A program made the translations under genes and the position numbers. Of a DNA stretch of 64,000 nt, positions 24,736-32,170 are shown piece by piece (position 1 is the first letter of the stretch; every line of letters begins with the position of its first letter). The notes below the pieces were generated by a model that made no database searches, was not told the origin of the DNA, and saw nothing but the letters and a program-made list of their open reading frames with translations. The DNA is from Actinoplanes italicus (lineage in GTDB: Bacteria > Actinomycetota > Actinomycetes > Mycobacteriales > Micromonosporaceae), in contig NZ_PVMZ01000002.1 of NCBI RefSeq assembly GCF_003001815.1, positions 62,001 through 126,000 on the forward strand, in the 5' to 3' direction.

Positions 24736-25577
24736 CCCTTTCCCAGGGGGAGTTCACCTTCATCTCCAACCTGGTGCGCAAGGAGGCCTCGATCGTCCTG
24801 GCTCCGGGAAAGGAGTACCTGGTCGAGGCCCGGCTGATCCCCGTCGCCCGGGCGGTCGGCGCCGCCAACGTCAACGACTTCATCGGTGACCTGCAGAAGC
24901 GGCCGAATCCCACGCACCAGCGCAAGATCATCGACGCTCTCACCACCAACGAGACGTCGTTCTTCCGGGACCGGGAGCCGTTCTCGGCGCTCACCGACGT
25001 GGTGCTTCCCGAACTGATCAAATCCCGCGCGACCGTGCGCAAGCTGCGCTTCTGGTCCGCCGCCAGCTCCAGCGGGCAGGAGGCGTACAGCCTGGCCATC
25101 ACGCTGCAGGAGACCCTGCCGGCCGGGTGGACGTACGAGATCGTCGGCACCGACATCTCGACCGCGATGGTGGAGCGGGCGCAGAAGGCCGAGTACAGCC
25201 AGGTCGAGGTGAACCGCGGCCTGGCGGCGACCCAGCTCGTGCAGTACTTCGAGCGGGCCGGTGCGCATTGGCGGATCATCCCGGCGCTGCGCAAGAACGT
25301 CTCGTTCAAGCACATGAGCCTCACCGCGCCGTTCCCGCCGATGCAGCCGTTCGACGTGATCTTCCTGCGCAACGTCCTCATCTACTTCGACGTGGCCACC
25401 AAGCGCCAGGTGCTGCAGAACGCCGCCAAGATCCTGCGCCCGGACGGCCTGCTCTTCCTCGGTGCGGCCGAGACCACGATCGGGATCGACGACAACTACG
25501 AGCGGGTGGCCGCCGGCCGAACCTCCGCCTACCGGACTCGCACCGCGGCGCCCGCCGGTGCCGTGAGAAGGGGATGA
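24732..25577 (+). CDS. cheR: Chemoreceptor methyltransferase CheR
   Basis: 281 aa. N-terminal helical domain followed by the SAM-binding domain: LTTNETSFFRDREPF, FWSAASSSGQEAYSLA, VGTDISTAMVERAQ, FDVIFLRNVLIYFD and GLLFLGAAETTIG. It methylates receptor Glu residues with S-adenosylmethionine. No TPR extension and no obvious receptor-binding pentapeptide requirement can be judged. It overlaps cheB and cheY by 4 nt each. Confidence 0.95.
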   Translation: MTLSQGEFTFISNLVRKEASIVLAPGKEYLVEARLIPVARAVGAANVNDFIGDLQKRPNPTHQRKIIDALTTNETSFFRDREPFSALTDVVLPELIKSRATVRKLRFWSAASSSGQEAYSLAITLQETLPAGWTYEIVGTDISTAMVERAQKAEYSQVEVNRGLAATQLVQYFERAGAHWRIIPALRKNVSFKHMSLTAPFPPMQPFDVIFLRNVLIYFDVATKRQVLQNAAKILRPDGLLFLGAAETTIGIDDNYERVAAGRTSAYRTRTAAPAGAVRRG

Positions 25578-25969
25578 CGCCGATGCGCGCCATGGTGATC
25601 GACGACTCGCGTGCGATGCGCATGATCCTCAAGCGCATTGTCACGAAGCTCAACTTCGAGGCGGTGGAGGCGGGGGACGGCAAGGAGGCCATGGATCTCC
25701 TCGCCGACATGACGGAGGTGCCGGAGCTGGCCCTAATCGACTGGAACATGCCCAACATGAACGGGCTCGAGTTCGTCACCAAGGTCCGGGCCGATCCACG
25801 GCTGCGGGAGATGACCCTCGTCATGGTCACCACCGAGAGCGAACAGAGCCAGATCGTACGGGCGCTCGCCGCGGGTGCCCACGAATACGTGATCAAGCCC
25901 TTCACCGAGGGCGCCATGATCGAAAAGCTGGCCCTGCTGGGCCTCGTCCCGACCGGAGCGAACTCATGA
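25574..25969 (+). CDS. cheY: Response regulator CheY (first copy)
   Basis: 131 aa from ATG 25574 (ATG 25583 also possible). Single receiver domain: MVIDDSRAMRMILKRI, Asp56 as phospho-acceptor (LALIDWNMPNMNG), Thr in VMVTTES and Lys in YVIKPFTE. It would carry the CheA signal to the flagellar switch. The switch protein FliM here lacks the usual CheY-docking peptide. Overlaps cheR and cheX by 4 nt. Confidence 0.92.
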   Translation: MTPMRAMVIDDSRAMRMILKRIVTKLNFEAVEAGDGKEAMDLLADMTEVPELALIDWNMPNMNGLEFVTKVRADPRLREMTLVMVTTESEQSQIVRALAAGAHEYVIKPFTEGAMIEKLALLGLVPTGANS

Positions 25970-26451
25970 GCGTCGAAGTCGAGGTCGACGAGAGCGACCT
26001 CGCCGAGATGGTGGAACAGGTGTGGGAGTCGTACCTGGATCCCGAGGGCGTGAGCCCGTTGATCCCGACGTACGACGAGAATCAGCCGTCCGAGGTGCAT
26101 TCCTCGGTCTCCATCACCGGTTCCTGGACCGGGCATGTCGTTTACGCGTCCTCCCGTGCCGCCGCCCAGCGCGCCGCGGCCGCCTTCCTCGCCATGGAGC
26201 TTGAGGAAGTGAGTGAGGAGGACATCTCCGACACGCTCGGCGAACTCGCAAACATCGTCGGAGGCAACGTCAAAGCGATGTTGCCTCCCGGGGCGCAGTT
26301 GTCGCTCCCGCAAGTCAATCTCTCGCCGGAGGCTTCGGCGCGGTTCCCGAACACCCAGCGCATCAGCGGGGTGTACGGGGTGTGGGAGGGCGAACCCGTG
26401 TCCATTTCGATGTGGCAGAGCAGCACCGACAACAAGGAGGAGGGTGCATGA
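25966..26451 (+). CDS. cheX: CheX/CheC-family CheY-P phosphatase
   Basis: 161 aa. The phosphatase signature E-x2-N is present as Glu93 and Asn96 in LGELANIVGGN on the long helix, with the single-helix arrangement of CheX. The strand SVSITGSWTGHVVYASS and the C-terminal GVYGVWEGEPVSISMW fit the fold. It would dephosphorylate CheY-P in the absence of CheZ. Flanked by two cheY genes, which supports the role. Confidence 0.85.
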   Translation: MSVEVEVDESDLAEMVEQVWESYLDPEGVSPLIPTYDENQPSEVHSSVSITGSWTGHVVYASSRAAAQRAAAAFLAMELEEVSEEDISDTLGELANIVGGNVKAMLPPGAQLSLPQVNLSPEASARFPNTQRISGVYGVWEGEPVSISMWQSSTDNKEEGA

Positions 26452-26810
26452 AGATCCTCATCGCCGACGACAGCCGGGTGATGCGGCAGATCGTCGTCCG
26501 GACCCTGCGGCAGGCCGGGTTCGGAGATCACGATCTGATCGAGGCGGCGGACGGCAAGGAAGCCCTGGACATGGCCACCGCGCAGAAGCCGGATCTGGTC
26601 ATCTCGGACTGGAACATGCCGCACCTGACCGGTATCGAGGTTCTCCGGCAGCTCCGTGCGGCCGGCAACAACGTCAAGTTCGGCTTCGTCACCTCGGAGT
26701 GCACGCCGGAGATGAAGACGGCGGCCGAAGCGTCCGGATCCGCGTTCTTCATCGTCAAACCCTTCACCGCTGAGCGATTCGATGAAGTGTTCGCTCCTAT
26801 TTTGGGATGA
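26448..26810 (+). CDS. cheY: Response regulator CheY (second copy)
   Basis: 120 aa. Single receiver domain: ILIADDSRVMRQIVVRTLRQ, Asp54 (LVISDWNMPHLTG), the position of the usual Thr filled by Thr-Ser in FVTSEC, and Lys in FIVKPFTAERFDE. Two CheY proteins in one operon often split duties, one acting on the motor and the other as a phosphate sink; which does what cannot be read here. Overlaps cheX by 4 nt. Confidence 0.9.
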   Translation: MKILIADDSRVMRQIVVRTLRQAGFGDHDLIEAADGKEALDMATAQKPDLVISDWNMPHLTGIEVLRQLRAAGNNVKFGFVTSECTPEMKTAAEASGSAFFIVKPFTAERFDEVFAPILG

Positions 26811-26817
26811 TTAAGAC

Positions 26818-27306
26818 ATGTCAGACGTCTCGGTTCTTCCCGGCTCTCTAGCCGTACGCAACCTGTTCGAGGACCTCCTCGGGCGAGAGGTGACCGTCAG
26901 TCCCGGCGACCCCATCGGTGCGCCGGAGGTGCCTCTCACGACGAGCGCGATCTTCACCGACAACGGTCAGAAGATCTACGCGGTCATGGGCATGACGCTC
27001 AGCCTCGCCGCCAACGCCGGGGCTGCGCTCGGTCTGCTGCCGGCCGGCGCTGCTGAGGACAGCATCGACGAGAAGCAGCTCTTCCCGAACCTGGCGGAGA
27101 ACGTCTTCGAGTTGTGCAACGTCTTCACCAGCCTCCTCAACCGTGAGGGCGCCCCGCACGTGAAGCTGTACCAGGTGATCTACCCGAACCAGGAGCTGCC
27201 GGCCGACGCTCGCGCCGTCCTGCTCGCCCTGGGGCGCCGCCTGGACCTGAGCGTCGAGGTCAACCGTTACGGAAAGGGCAAGCTCAGCCTGTCCCTCGCA
27301 CCCTGA
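26818..27306 (+). CDS. Divergent CheX/CheC-like protein, last gene of the che operon
   Basis: 162 aa, starting 7 nt after the second cheY. I do not recognise it as an established family, but the helix PNLAENVFELCNVFTSLLN holds Glu98-x2-Asn101 in the same context as CheX ELAN, and the flanking strand order (AIFTDNGQKIYAVMGMTLSL, then C-terminal VEVNRYGKGKLSLSLAP) resembles the CheX fold. It may be a second phosphatase or a degenerate binding protein. A strong terminator follows at 27347-27380. Confidence 0.65.
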   Translation: MSDVSVLPGSLAVRNLFEDLLGREVTVSPGDPIGAPEVPLTTSAIFTDNGQKIYAVMGMTLSLAANAGAALGLLPAGAAEDSIDEKQLFPNLAENVFELCNVFTSLLNREGAPHVKLYQVIYPNQELPADARAVLLALGRRLDLSVEVNRYGKGKLSLSLAP

Positions 27307-27346
27307 CCCTTCAGACCTATAGGCGTACAAAATTGAAGATCTCCCG

Positions 27347-27380
27347 TTGCGGGCCCGCCGGTCATCCGGCGGGCCCGCAA
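27347..27380 (+). terminator. Terminator of the chemotaxis operon
   Basis: A perfect 15-bp stem, 27347-27361 and 27366-27380, with loop TCAT, followed by ATTTGTG. It separates the che operon from the flgD promoter. Confidence 0.8.
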
Positions 27381-27388
27381 ATTTGTGC

Positions 27389-27414
27389 CTAAGCAAAACT
27401 CGGGCCGGGCCGAA
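27389..27414 (+). promoter_or_regulatory. FliA-type promoter candidate for flgD-flgE
   Basis: CTAA (27389-27392), 16 nt, GCCGAA (27409-27414). Read one base on, it is TAAG, 15 nt, GCCGAAGC, close to the sigma28/WhiG form TAAA-N15-GCCGATAA. It lies 36 nt before flgD. Confidence 0.6.
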
Positions 27415-27450
27415 GCTTAGGTTGAGCCTGCTACGGGACAGGAGAAGTCG

Positions 27451-27885
27451 ATGACCTCACCGATGTCCGGACCAACCGGAGCCGATGCGGCCAAGGCCTT
27501 GGCCGCGGCCAAAGCCTCTGAAGCGAAAAGCAAGTCGCTCGGCGACAAGGACACCTTCATGAAGCTCCTTGTCGCACAGCTGAAGTATCAGGACCCCACG
27601 AAGCCCGCCGACTCGACCGCGTTCCTGGCGCAGACCGCGCAGTTCACGCAGGTCGAGAAGCTCGAGGCCATGATCGACATGCTGCAGTCGCAGCGGATGA
27701 TCGGGGCCAGCTCGCTGGTCGGAAAGACGGTCACGTATCAGGACGCCACCGGCGCTCTGCAGACCGGCGTGATCAGTTCGGCGAAGCTCAATGGAGACAG
27801 CGAACCGACGCTCAAGGTCGGGAACACGGATGTGCAGCTGTCCAAGGTCACGGAGATCTCGACGACCGAGAACAAGACCGCCTGA
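27451..27885 (+). CDS. flgD: Flagellar hook-capping protein FlgD
   Basis: 144 aa from ATG 27451, with AGGAGAAG upstream. The N-terminal FlgD signature DTFMKLLVAQLKYQDPTKPA and AQTAQFTQVEKLEAM is intact. It is short: the usual C-terminal Ig/FlgD-tudor domains are reduced to about 50 residues (LVGKTVTYQDATG, TLKVGNTDVQLSKVTEI). FlgD sits at the growing hook tip and guides FlgE assembly; flgE follows 38 nt downstream. Confidence 0.9.
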   Translation: MTSPMSGPTGADAAKALAAAKASEAKSKSLGDKDTFMKLLVAQLKYQDPTKPADSTAFLAQTAQFTQVEKLEAMIDMLQSQRMIGASSLVGKTVTYQDATGALQTGVISSAKLNGDSEPTLKVGNTDVQLSKVTEISTTENKTA

Positions 27886-27923
27886 TTCCCGGTTCGCCCT
27901 CCTACCGCTAAGGACCTTTCTCA

Positions 27924-29246
27924 ATGCTGCGTTCTCTTTACTCGGGCATCAGTGGCCTCAACGCCCACCAGCGGATGATCGACGTCACCGGTAACAACAT
28001 CGCGAACGTCAACACCACCGGCTACAAGTCGTCGCAGGTGCAGTTCAACGACACGATGAGCCAGATGCTGGGCGCCGGCGGATCGCCGCAGAACGGGATG
28101 GCCGGCACCAACCCGGCCCAGGTCGGCCTCGGCGTGCGGGTCGGTGGCATCACCGCCAACTTCAGCCAGGGTTCGGCACAGACCACCGGCAAGTCCGGCG
28201 ACATGATGATCCAGGGTGACGGCTTCTTCATCACCCGCAGCGGCAACGAGAACCTCTACACGCGTGCGGGCTCGTTCTTCTTCGACGCGAACGGCGTGCT
28301 GGCCACGGCCACCGGTGAGCCCGTGCAGGGCTGGACCGCGGACTCGGAAGGCATCGTGAACTCGGGTGTGCAGCCGGGCGACATCAAGATGCCCCTCGGC
28401 GCGACCATCCCGCCGAAGCAGACCACCGAGATCACCATGAAGGGCAACCTGACCAGCGACTACCCGGCCGACCCGCTGGCACTCAACGACATCGTCACCA
28501 TCCCGGTCAAGGTGTTCGACGACAAGGGCGCCACCCGCACGGTCACCGCCGTGTTCACCCGTGGCGTGCCGGACCGGACGACCGTCGTGACCGACTGGAC
28601 CGTCGACCTGTACGAGCACTACGACCCCAGCGGCCTCACTCCGAACGTCGCGGTCAACGGCACCAGCCAGATGACCCTCGACATGTCGAAGGGCAAGCCG
28701 ACCGTCGAGGCTACCGACAGCCCGACACCCGGAAACCTCGACTCCGACGGCAACATGGTCTTCCGGCCGGCGGACCCCTCCGCCACCCCGCCGGACCCGG
28801 GTCTGAAGATCAACCTGAAGGACCTGACCATGTACTCGGGTCTCACCGACGCACGGGTGTTCAACGTCGACGGCCAGACGGCCGGCGCGCTCACCTCGCT
28901 CTCCTACACCGTCTCCGACAGCGGCGAGATCATCGGCGTCTACAGCAACGGCCTCAAGCAAACGCTGGGTCAGGTCGCCATGGCGACCTTCAAGAACGTC
29001 GCCGGCCTGGAGAAGGTGGGCAACTCCCTCTTCAGGACCACGGTCAACTCCGGGTACGCCCAGGTCGGCGAACCCGGCAGTGCCGGCATGGGTCAGGTCA
29101 TCTCCGGCGCGCTGGAGATGTCCAACGTCGACCTCGCGCAGGAGTTCACCAACCTGGTCGTCGCCCAGCGCGGCTTCCAGGCCAACAGCCGCATCATCAC
29201 GACCTCCGACGAGATCCTCCAGGAGCTCGTCAGCATGAAGCGCTAG
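27924..29246 (+). CDS. flgE: Flagellar hook protein FlgE
   Basis: 440 aa. N-terminal rod-hook signature MLRSLYSGISGLNAHQRMID followed by VTGNNIANVNTTGYKSSQVQ, the FlgE-type GDGFFITRSGN segment and the C-terminal SNVDLAQEFTNLVVAQRGFQ with SRIITTSDEILQELVSMKR. The central variable part is about 300 residues. It forms the hook. This is the only hook/rod protein of the FlgE/F/G size class in the window. Confidence 0.95.
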   Translation: MLRSLYSGISGLNAHQRMIDVTGNNIANVNTTGYKSSQVQFNDTMSQMLGAGGSPQNGMAGTNPAQVGLGVRVGGITANFSQGSAQTTGKSGDMMIQGDGFFITRSGNENLYTRAGSFFFDANGVLATATGEPVQGWTADSEGIVNSGVQPGDIKMPLGATIPPKQTTEITMKGNLTSDYPADPLALNDIVTIPVKVFDDKGATRTVTAVFTRGVPDRTTVVTDWTVDLYEHYDPSGLTPNVAVNGTSQMTLDMSKGKPTVEATDSPTPGNLDSDGNMVFRPADPSATPPDPGLKINLKDLTMYSGLTDARVFNVDGQTAGALTSLSYTVSDSGEIIGVYSNGLKQTLGQVAMATFKNVAGLEKVGNSLFRTTVNSGYAQVGEPGSAGMGQVISGALEMSNVDLAQEFTNLVVAQRGFQANSRIITTSDEILQELVSMKR

Positions 29247-29263
29247 CACCAGTAGCACCCGGG

Positions 29264-29297
29264 CGGCCGGGACGGGCACACGTGCCCGTCCCGGCCG
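29264..29297 (+). terminator. Terminator after flgE
   Basis: A perfect 16-bp stem, 29264-29279 and 29282-29297, around two bases; no U-run. It separates flgD-flgE from the flbD promoter. Confidence 0.7.
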
Positions 29298-29351
29298 TTC
29301 GTGCGATCCGGCCGGGCGAGTCATTCGCACCCGGATGGCGACCGCCTCGAT

Positions 29352-29378
29352 CTCATCGGCAACCGGGATCGGGCCGAA
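29352..29378 (+). promoter_or_regulatory. FliA-type promoter for flbD-motA-motB-fliL
   Basis: CTCA (29352-29355), 17 nt, GCCGAA (29373-29378), a full match to the CTCA-N15-17-GCCGAA pattern. flbD starts 63 nt downstream. Confidence 0.7.
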
Positions 29379-29441
29379 GTTACAGGCGAAGGGCCACGGA
29401 CGGCCCCCACCAGCCAAGGACGACCCAAGGACGGAACTGTC

Positions 29442-29729
29442 TTGATCCTCGTAACTCGTATCAACGGTGCCGTGTTCGCACTGAACCCGGACCTGGTCGA
29501 GCGCGTCGACTGCACGCCCGACACGGTCGTCTCCCTGGTGGACGGCACCAAGTACATCATCGCCGAGTCCGTGCCCGAGTTCATCGACTCGGTGCGTCAC
29601 TACCGCGCCTCGCTGATCGCCCAGGCGAGTCGTATGGAGCCCGAGCCCTCGGCCCTCGCCACCTCCTCGTCCTCCTCGGAGAACGAGCTCGACGCCAAGG
29701 TGCTCCCGCTGCACCGGAAGGAACGCTGA
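29442..29729 (+). CDS. flbD: FlbD-family flagellar protein
   Basis: 95 aa from TTG 29442, with AAGGACGG upstream. It shows the family core: LVTRINGAVFALNPDLVERV, then TPDTVVSLVDGTKYIIAESV. The C-terminal third is Ser/Glu-rich and variable. This small protein is found with motA in many Gram-positive flagellar loci (it is not the Caulobacter FlbD regulator); its role is unclear but probably motor-linked. The stop shares one base with the motA start. Confidence 0.85.
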   Translation: MILVTRINGAVFALNPDLVERVDCTPDTVVSLVDGTKYIIAESVPEFIDSVRHYRASLIAQASRMEPEPSALATSSSSSENELDAKVLPLHRKER

Positions 29730-30520
29730 TGGACCTCGCTACCATTATCGGTGTCGTCGCCGGCCTCGCCGTTGTCTTCACCGTCCAGCTCGTGGAGGGC
29801 GGCTCGCCCACCTCCATCATGCTGTGGCCGTCGATGCTCCTGGTCTTCGGTGGCGGCTTCTTCGCCGCCATGGCGGGTGGCGTCATGAAGGACACCAAGG
29901 CCTTCACCACACAGCTCAAGAAGGGCTTCACCCAGAAGGTGGTTCCGGCCGCCGAGCTGCTCGACAGTGTCGTGAAGCTGGCCGAGCGGGCCCGCCGCGA
30001 GGGCCTCCTGGCCCTCGAGGACGCGGTCAAGACGGTCGAGCACCCCTTCCTCAAGCGGGGTCTGCAGCTGGCCATCGACGGCACCGACCCGGACGAGCTG
30101 CACGACATCCTGCACGCCGAGGTCGCGGCCAAGAAGAAGTCCGACAAGGCGGGCGTGAAGTTCTTCGAGTCCTGGGGCGGTTACGCGCCCACGATCGGCA
30201 TCATCGGCACGGTCATGGGTCTGGTGCTCGTCATGGAGAACCTGGACAAGCCCGAGACGCTCGGTCACTCGATCGCCGCGGCCTTCTGCGCCACCCTCTG
30301 GGGCGTGCTCAGCGCCAACATGATCCTGCTGCCGATGGGCGCCCGGCTGGCCCGTCTGAGCGCGGTCGAGGCGGAGGAGATGGAGCTGGTGATCGACGGT
30401 GTCCTGGCCATCCAGGCCGGCTCGAACCCGCGTCTGGTCGCCCAGAAGCTGCGCAGCCTGCTGCCGCCCGACGAGATGAAGAAGGCCGAAGCTGCGGCCT
30501 CGAGCAAGAAGGCGGCCTGA
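29729..30520 (+). CDS. motA: Flagellar stator protein MotA
   Basis: 263 aa with four membrane helices: LATIIGVVAGLAVVFTVQL, SIMLWPSMLLVFGGGFFAAM, and the C-terminal pair APTIGIIGTVMGLVLVM and IAAAFCATLWGVLSANMILL. The cytoplasmic loop between helices 2 and 3 is basic (Lys/Arg), as needed for torque contact with FliG. With MotB it forms the proton-driven stator. Length is normal. Confidence 0.95.
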   Translation: MDLATIIGVVAGLAVVFTVQLVEGGSPTSIMLWPSMLLVFGGGFFAAMAGGVMKDTKAFTTQLKKGFTQKVVPAAELLDSVVKLAERARREGLLALEDAVKTVEHPFLKRGLQLAIDGTDPDELHDILHAEVAAKKKSDKAGVKFFESWGGYAPTIGIIGTVMGLVLVMENLDKPETLGHSIAAAFCATLWGVLSANMILLPMGARLARLSAVEAEEMELVIDGVLAIQAGSNPRLVAQKLRSLLPPDEMKKAEAAASSKKAA

Positions 30521-30525
30521 CCTAG

Positions 30526-31581
30526 ATGAGTTCCGGCGGGGGAAAGCGTAAGCAGAAGCACGAGGAGCACGAGGAGCACGCCAACCACGAGCGCTGGCTC
30601 GTGTCGTATGCCGACATGATGACCCTGCTGTTCGTACTCTTCGTAGTCCTCTTCTCCATGAGCGACGTCAACAACAAGAAGTTCGCCCAGCTGGCGGCCG
30701 GTCTCTCGGCCGGGTTCGGAGCTCCCAGTGCAGCCTTCCAGGGCAACACGGCACCGCTCGACGGCTCGGCCAACAACGCCCAGGTGGTGCAGATCGATCC
30801 GGGTTCCAACCCGGGCGACGGTTCGTCCGGCACCGAGGGTCTGAACAAGAAGCAGAAGGAAGCGGTCGAGCGGGCCATCAAGGCCGAGGACCGCAAGAAG
30901 GCATCGGCCAACGCGGAGAAAGCCGCCAAGGAGGTCGAGGACCTGAAGGCCATCGAGCGCAAGATCGCTGACGCGCTGCTGGCGCAGAAGATGCTCAACA
31001 GCGCCAAGTTCACGATCGACCAGCGCGGCCTGGTGGTCACCATCGTCACCAACGAGGTCGTCTTCGCCGGCAACCGGGCGGAACTCCAGGAAGGCGGCGA
31101 GAAGATCCTCAAGGCGATCTCACCGACCCTGGCCGGCCTGCCGAACAACATCGAGGTCGACGGTCACACCAACCAGCTCAAGGCCAGGACCACGTACTAC
31201 CCGAGCGGCTGGGAACTGTCCGCGGCGCGTGCCTCGACCACGGTCCGGTTCTTCACCGACCACGGTCTGCCGAAGAAGCGGCTCAGCGCGGTGGGCTTCT
31301 CCGACACCAAGCCGCTGATCGACCCGAAGGACCCGCGTTCGGTCCAGATGAACCGCCGGGTGGACGTCGTCGTCCTGACCCAGCTCACCGCGGACCAGGC
31401 GGCCCTGCTGCCCTCCGCGGCCGGCAAGGACGGGCAGTTGCACACCGGTCAGACCACGGCCCAGTACCAGGCCGAGCAGAAGACCGCGGCCACCACGCCG
31501 AGCACCACCACGCCGAGCACCACCACGCCGGGCTCGAGCACCACGACCAAGACCACCACCAGCACCACACACCACGACTGA
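30526..31581 (+). CDS. motB: Flagellar stator protein MotB
   Basis: 351 aa. A charged N-terminus with EEHEEHANHERW is followed by one membrane helix carrying the proton-binding Asp30 (SYADMMTLLFVLFVVLFSM), a long linker with a coiled stretch (about 105-150) and the OmpA-type peptidoglycan-binding domain (EVDGHTNQLKA, WELSAARASTTVRFF, FSDTKPL, NRRVDVVVL). The C-terminal tail is extra: repeated TTPST units and a His-containing end. Asp rather than a sodium-type motif suggests a proton stator. Confidence 0.95.
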   Translation: MSSGGGKRKQKHEEHEEHANHERWLVSYADMMTLLFVLFVVLFSMSDVNNKKFAQLAAGLSAGFGAPSAAFQGNTAPLDGSANNAQVVQIDPGSNPGDGSSGTEGLNKKQKEAVERAIKAEDRKKASANAEKAAKEVEDLKAIERKIADALLAQKMLNSAKFTIDQRGLVVTIVTNEVVFAGNRAELQEGGEKILKAISPTLAGLPNNIEVDGHTNQLKARTTYYPSGWELSAARASTTVRFFTDHGLPKKRLSAVGFSDTKPLIDPKDPRSVQMNRRVDVVVLTQLTADQAALLPSAAGKDGQLHTGQTTAQYQAEQKTAATTPSTTTPSTTTPGSSTTTKTTTSTTHHD

Positions 31582-31598
31582 ACTGAGGGGGAGTTCTG

Positions 31599-32060
31599 AT
31601 GGCTGACGAGAAGGACACGGCTGCCGAGGCGCCGAAGAAGTCGAACAAGATGCTCATGGTCGTCATCGCGATGGCACTCGTCATCCTCGGTGGCGGTGGT
31701 GCGGGGGCGTTCTTCATGCTCCGCGGCGACTCGGCCTCCGCGGCCGAGGAGAAGCCGGTCAAGGGCGCGGTCGTCGCGATCGACAGCGCACTGACGGTCA
31801 ACCTCGCGGACGGGCACTACCTGAAGTTCGGGTTCGCCCTGCAGATGACCGAGGCGGCCGGCCACGAGGAGATCGACACCTCGCAGGCGCTGAACCTGGC
31901 GATCGAGCAGTACACCGGCCGCCCGATCGCTGAGCTCTCCACCGAGGAAGGCCGCAACAAGCTCAAGGCCGAGCTGCTCGAGAAGATCGAGAAGGCCTAC
32001 GAGGTGGAAGAGAAGCAGATGGTCATGGACCTCTACTTCACCTCCTTCGTGACGCAGTAA
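31599..32060 (+). CDS. fliL: Flagellar basal body-associated protein FliL
   Basis: 153 aa: a short charged N-terminus (EAPKKSNK), one membrane helix (MLMVVIAMALVILGGGGAGA), and the periplasmic-side FliL domain (AVVAIDSALTVNLADGHYLKFGFALQ, VMDLYFTSFVTQ). FliL surrounds the stator and helps it carry load. It starts 17 nt after motB; a hairpin then precedes fliM. Confidence 0.92.
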   Translation: MADEKDTAAEAPKKSNKMLMVVIAMALVILGGGGAGAFFMLRGDSASAAEEKPVKGAVVAIDSALTVNLADGHYLKFGFALQMTEAAGHEEIDTSQALNLAIEQYTGRPIAELSTEEGRNKLKAELLEKIEKAYEVEEKQMVMDLYFTSFVTQ

Positions 32061-32072
32061 GACACCATCGCC

Positions 32073-32100
32073 GGGCGGGTCTCCTCACGGGGATCCGCCC
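32073..32100 (+). terminator. Hairpin between fliL and fliM
   Basis: A 12-bp stem with two G-U pairs, 32073-32084 and 32089-32100, loop TCAC. It closes the mot unit just before the fliM promoter. Confidence 0.6.
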
Positions 32101-32135
32101 ATAGGCGCGAGAACTGGATGAAAACGCCGCCATGG

Positions 32136-32161
32136 CTCAGCGGTTCGGTAACTGAGCCGAT
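32136..32161 (+). promoter_or_regulatory. FliA-type promoter candidate for fliM operon
   Basis: CTCA (32136-32139), 16 nt, GCCGAT (32156-32161). The predicted start of transcription is at or next to GTG 32171, so fliM would be leaderless or start slightly downstream. Confidence 0.6.
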
Positions 32162-32170
32162 GAGGACGAC

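Noticed and set aside
27921..29714. Long open frame on the - strand opposite flgE and flbD
   Set aside because: High-GC DNA keeps the antisense frame open; composition is Arg/Gly/His/Val-rich without domains, while the + strand encodes clear FlgE and FlbD.
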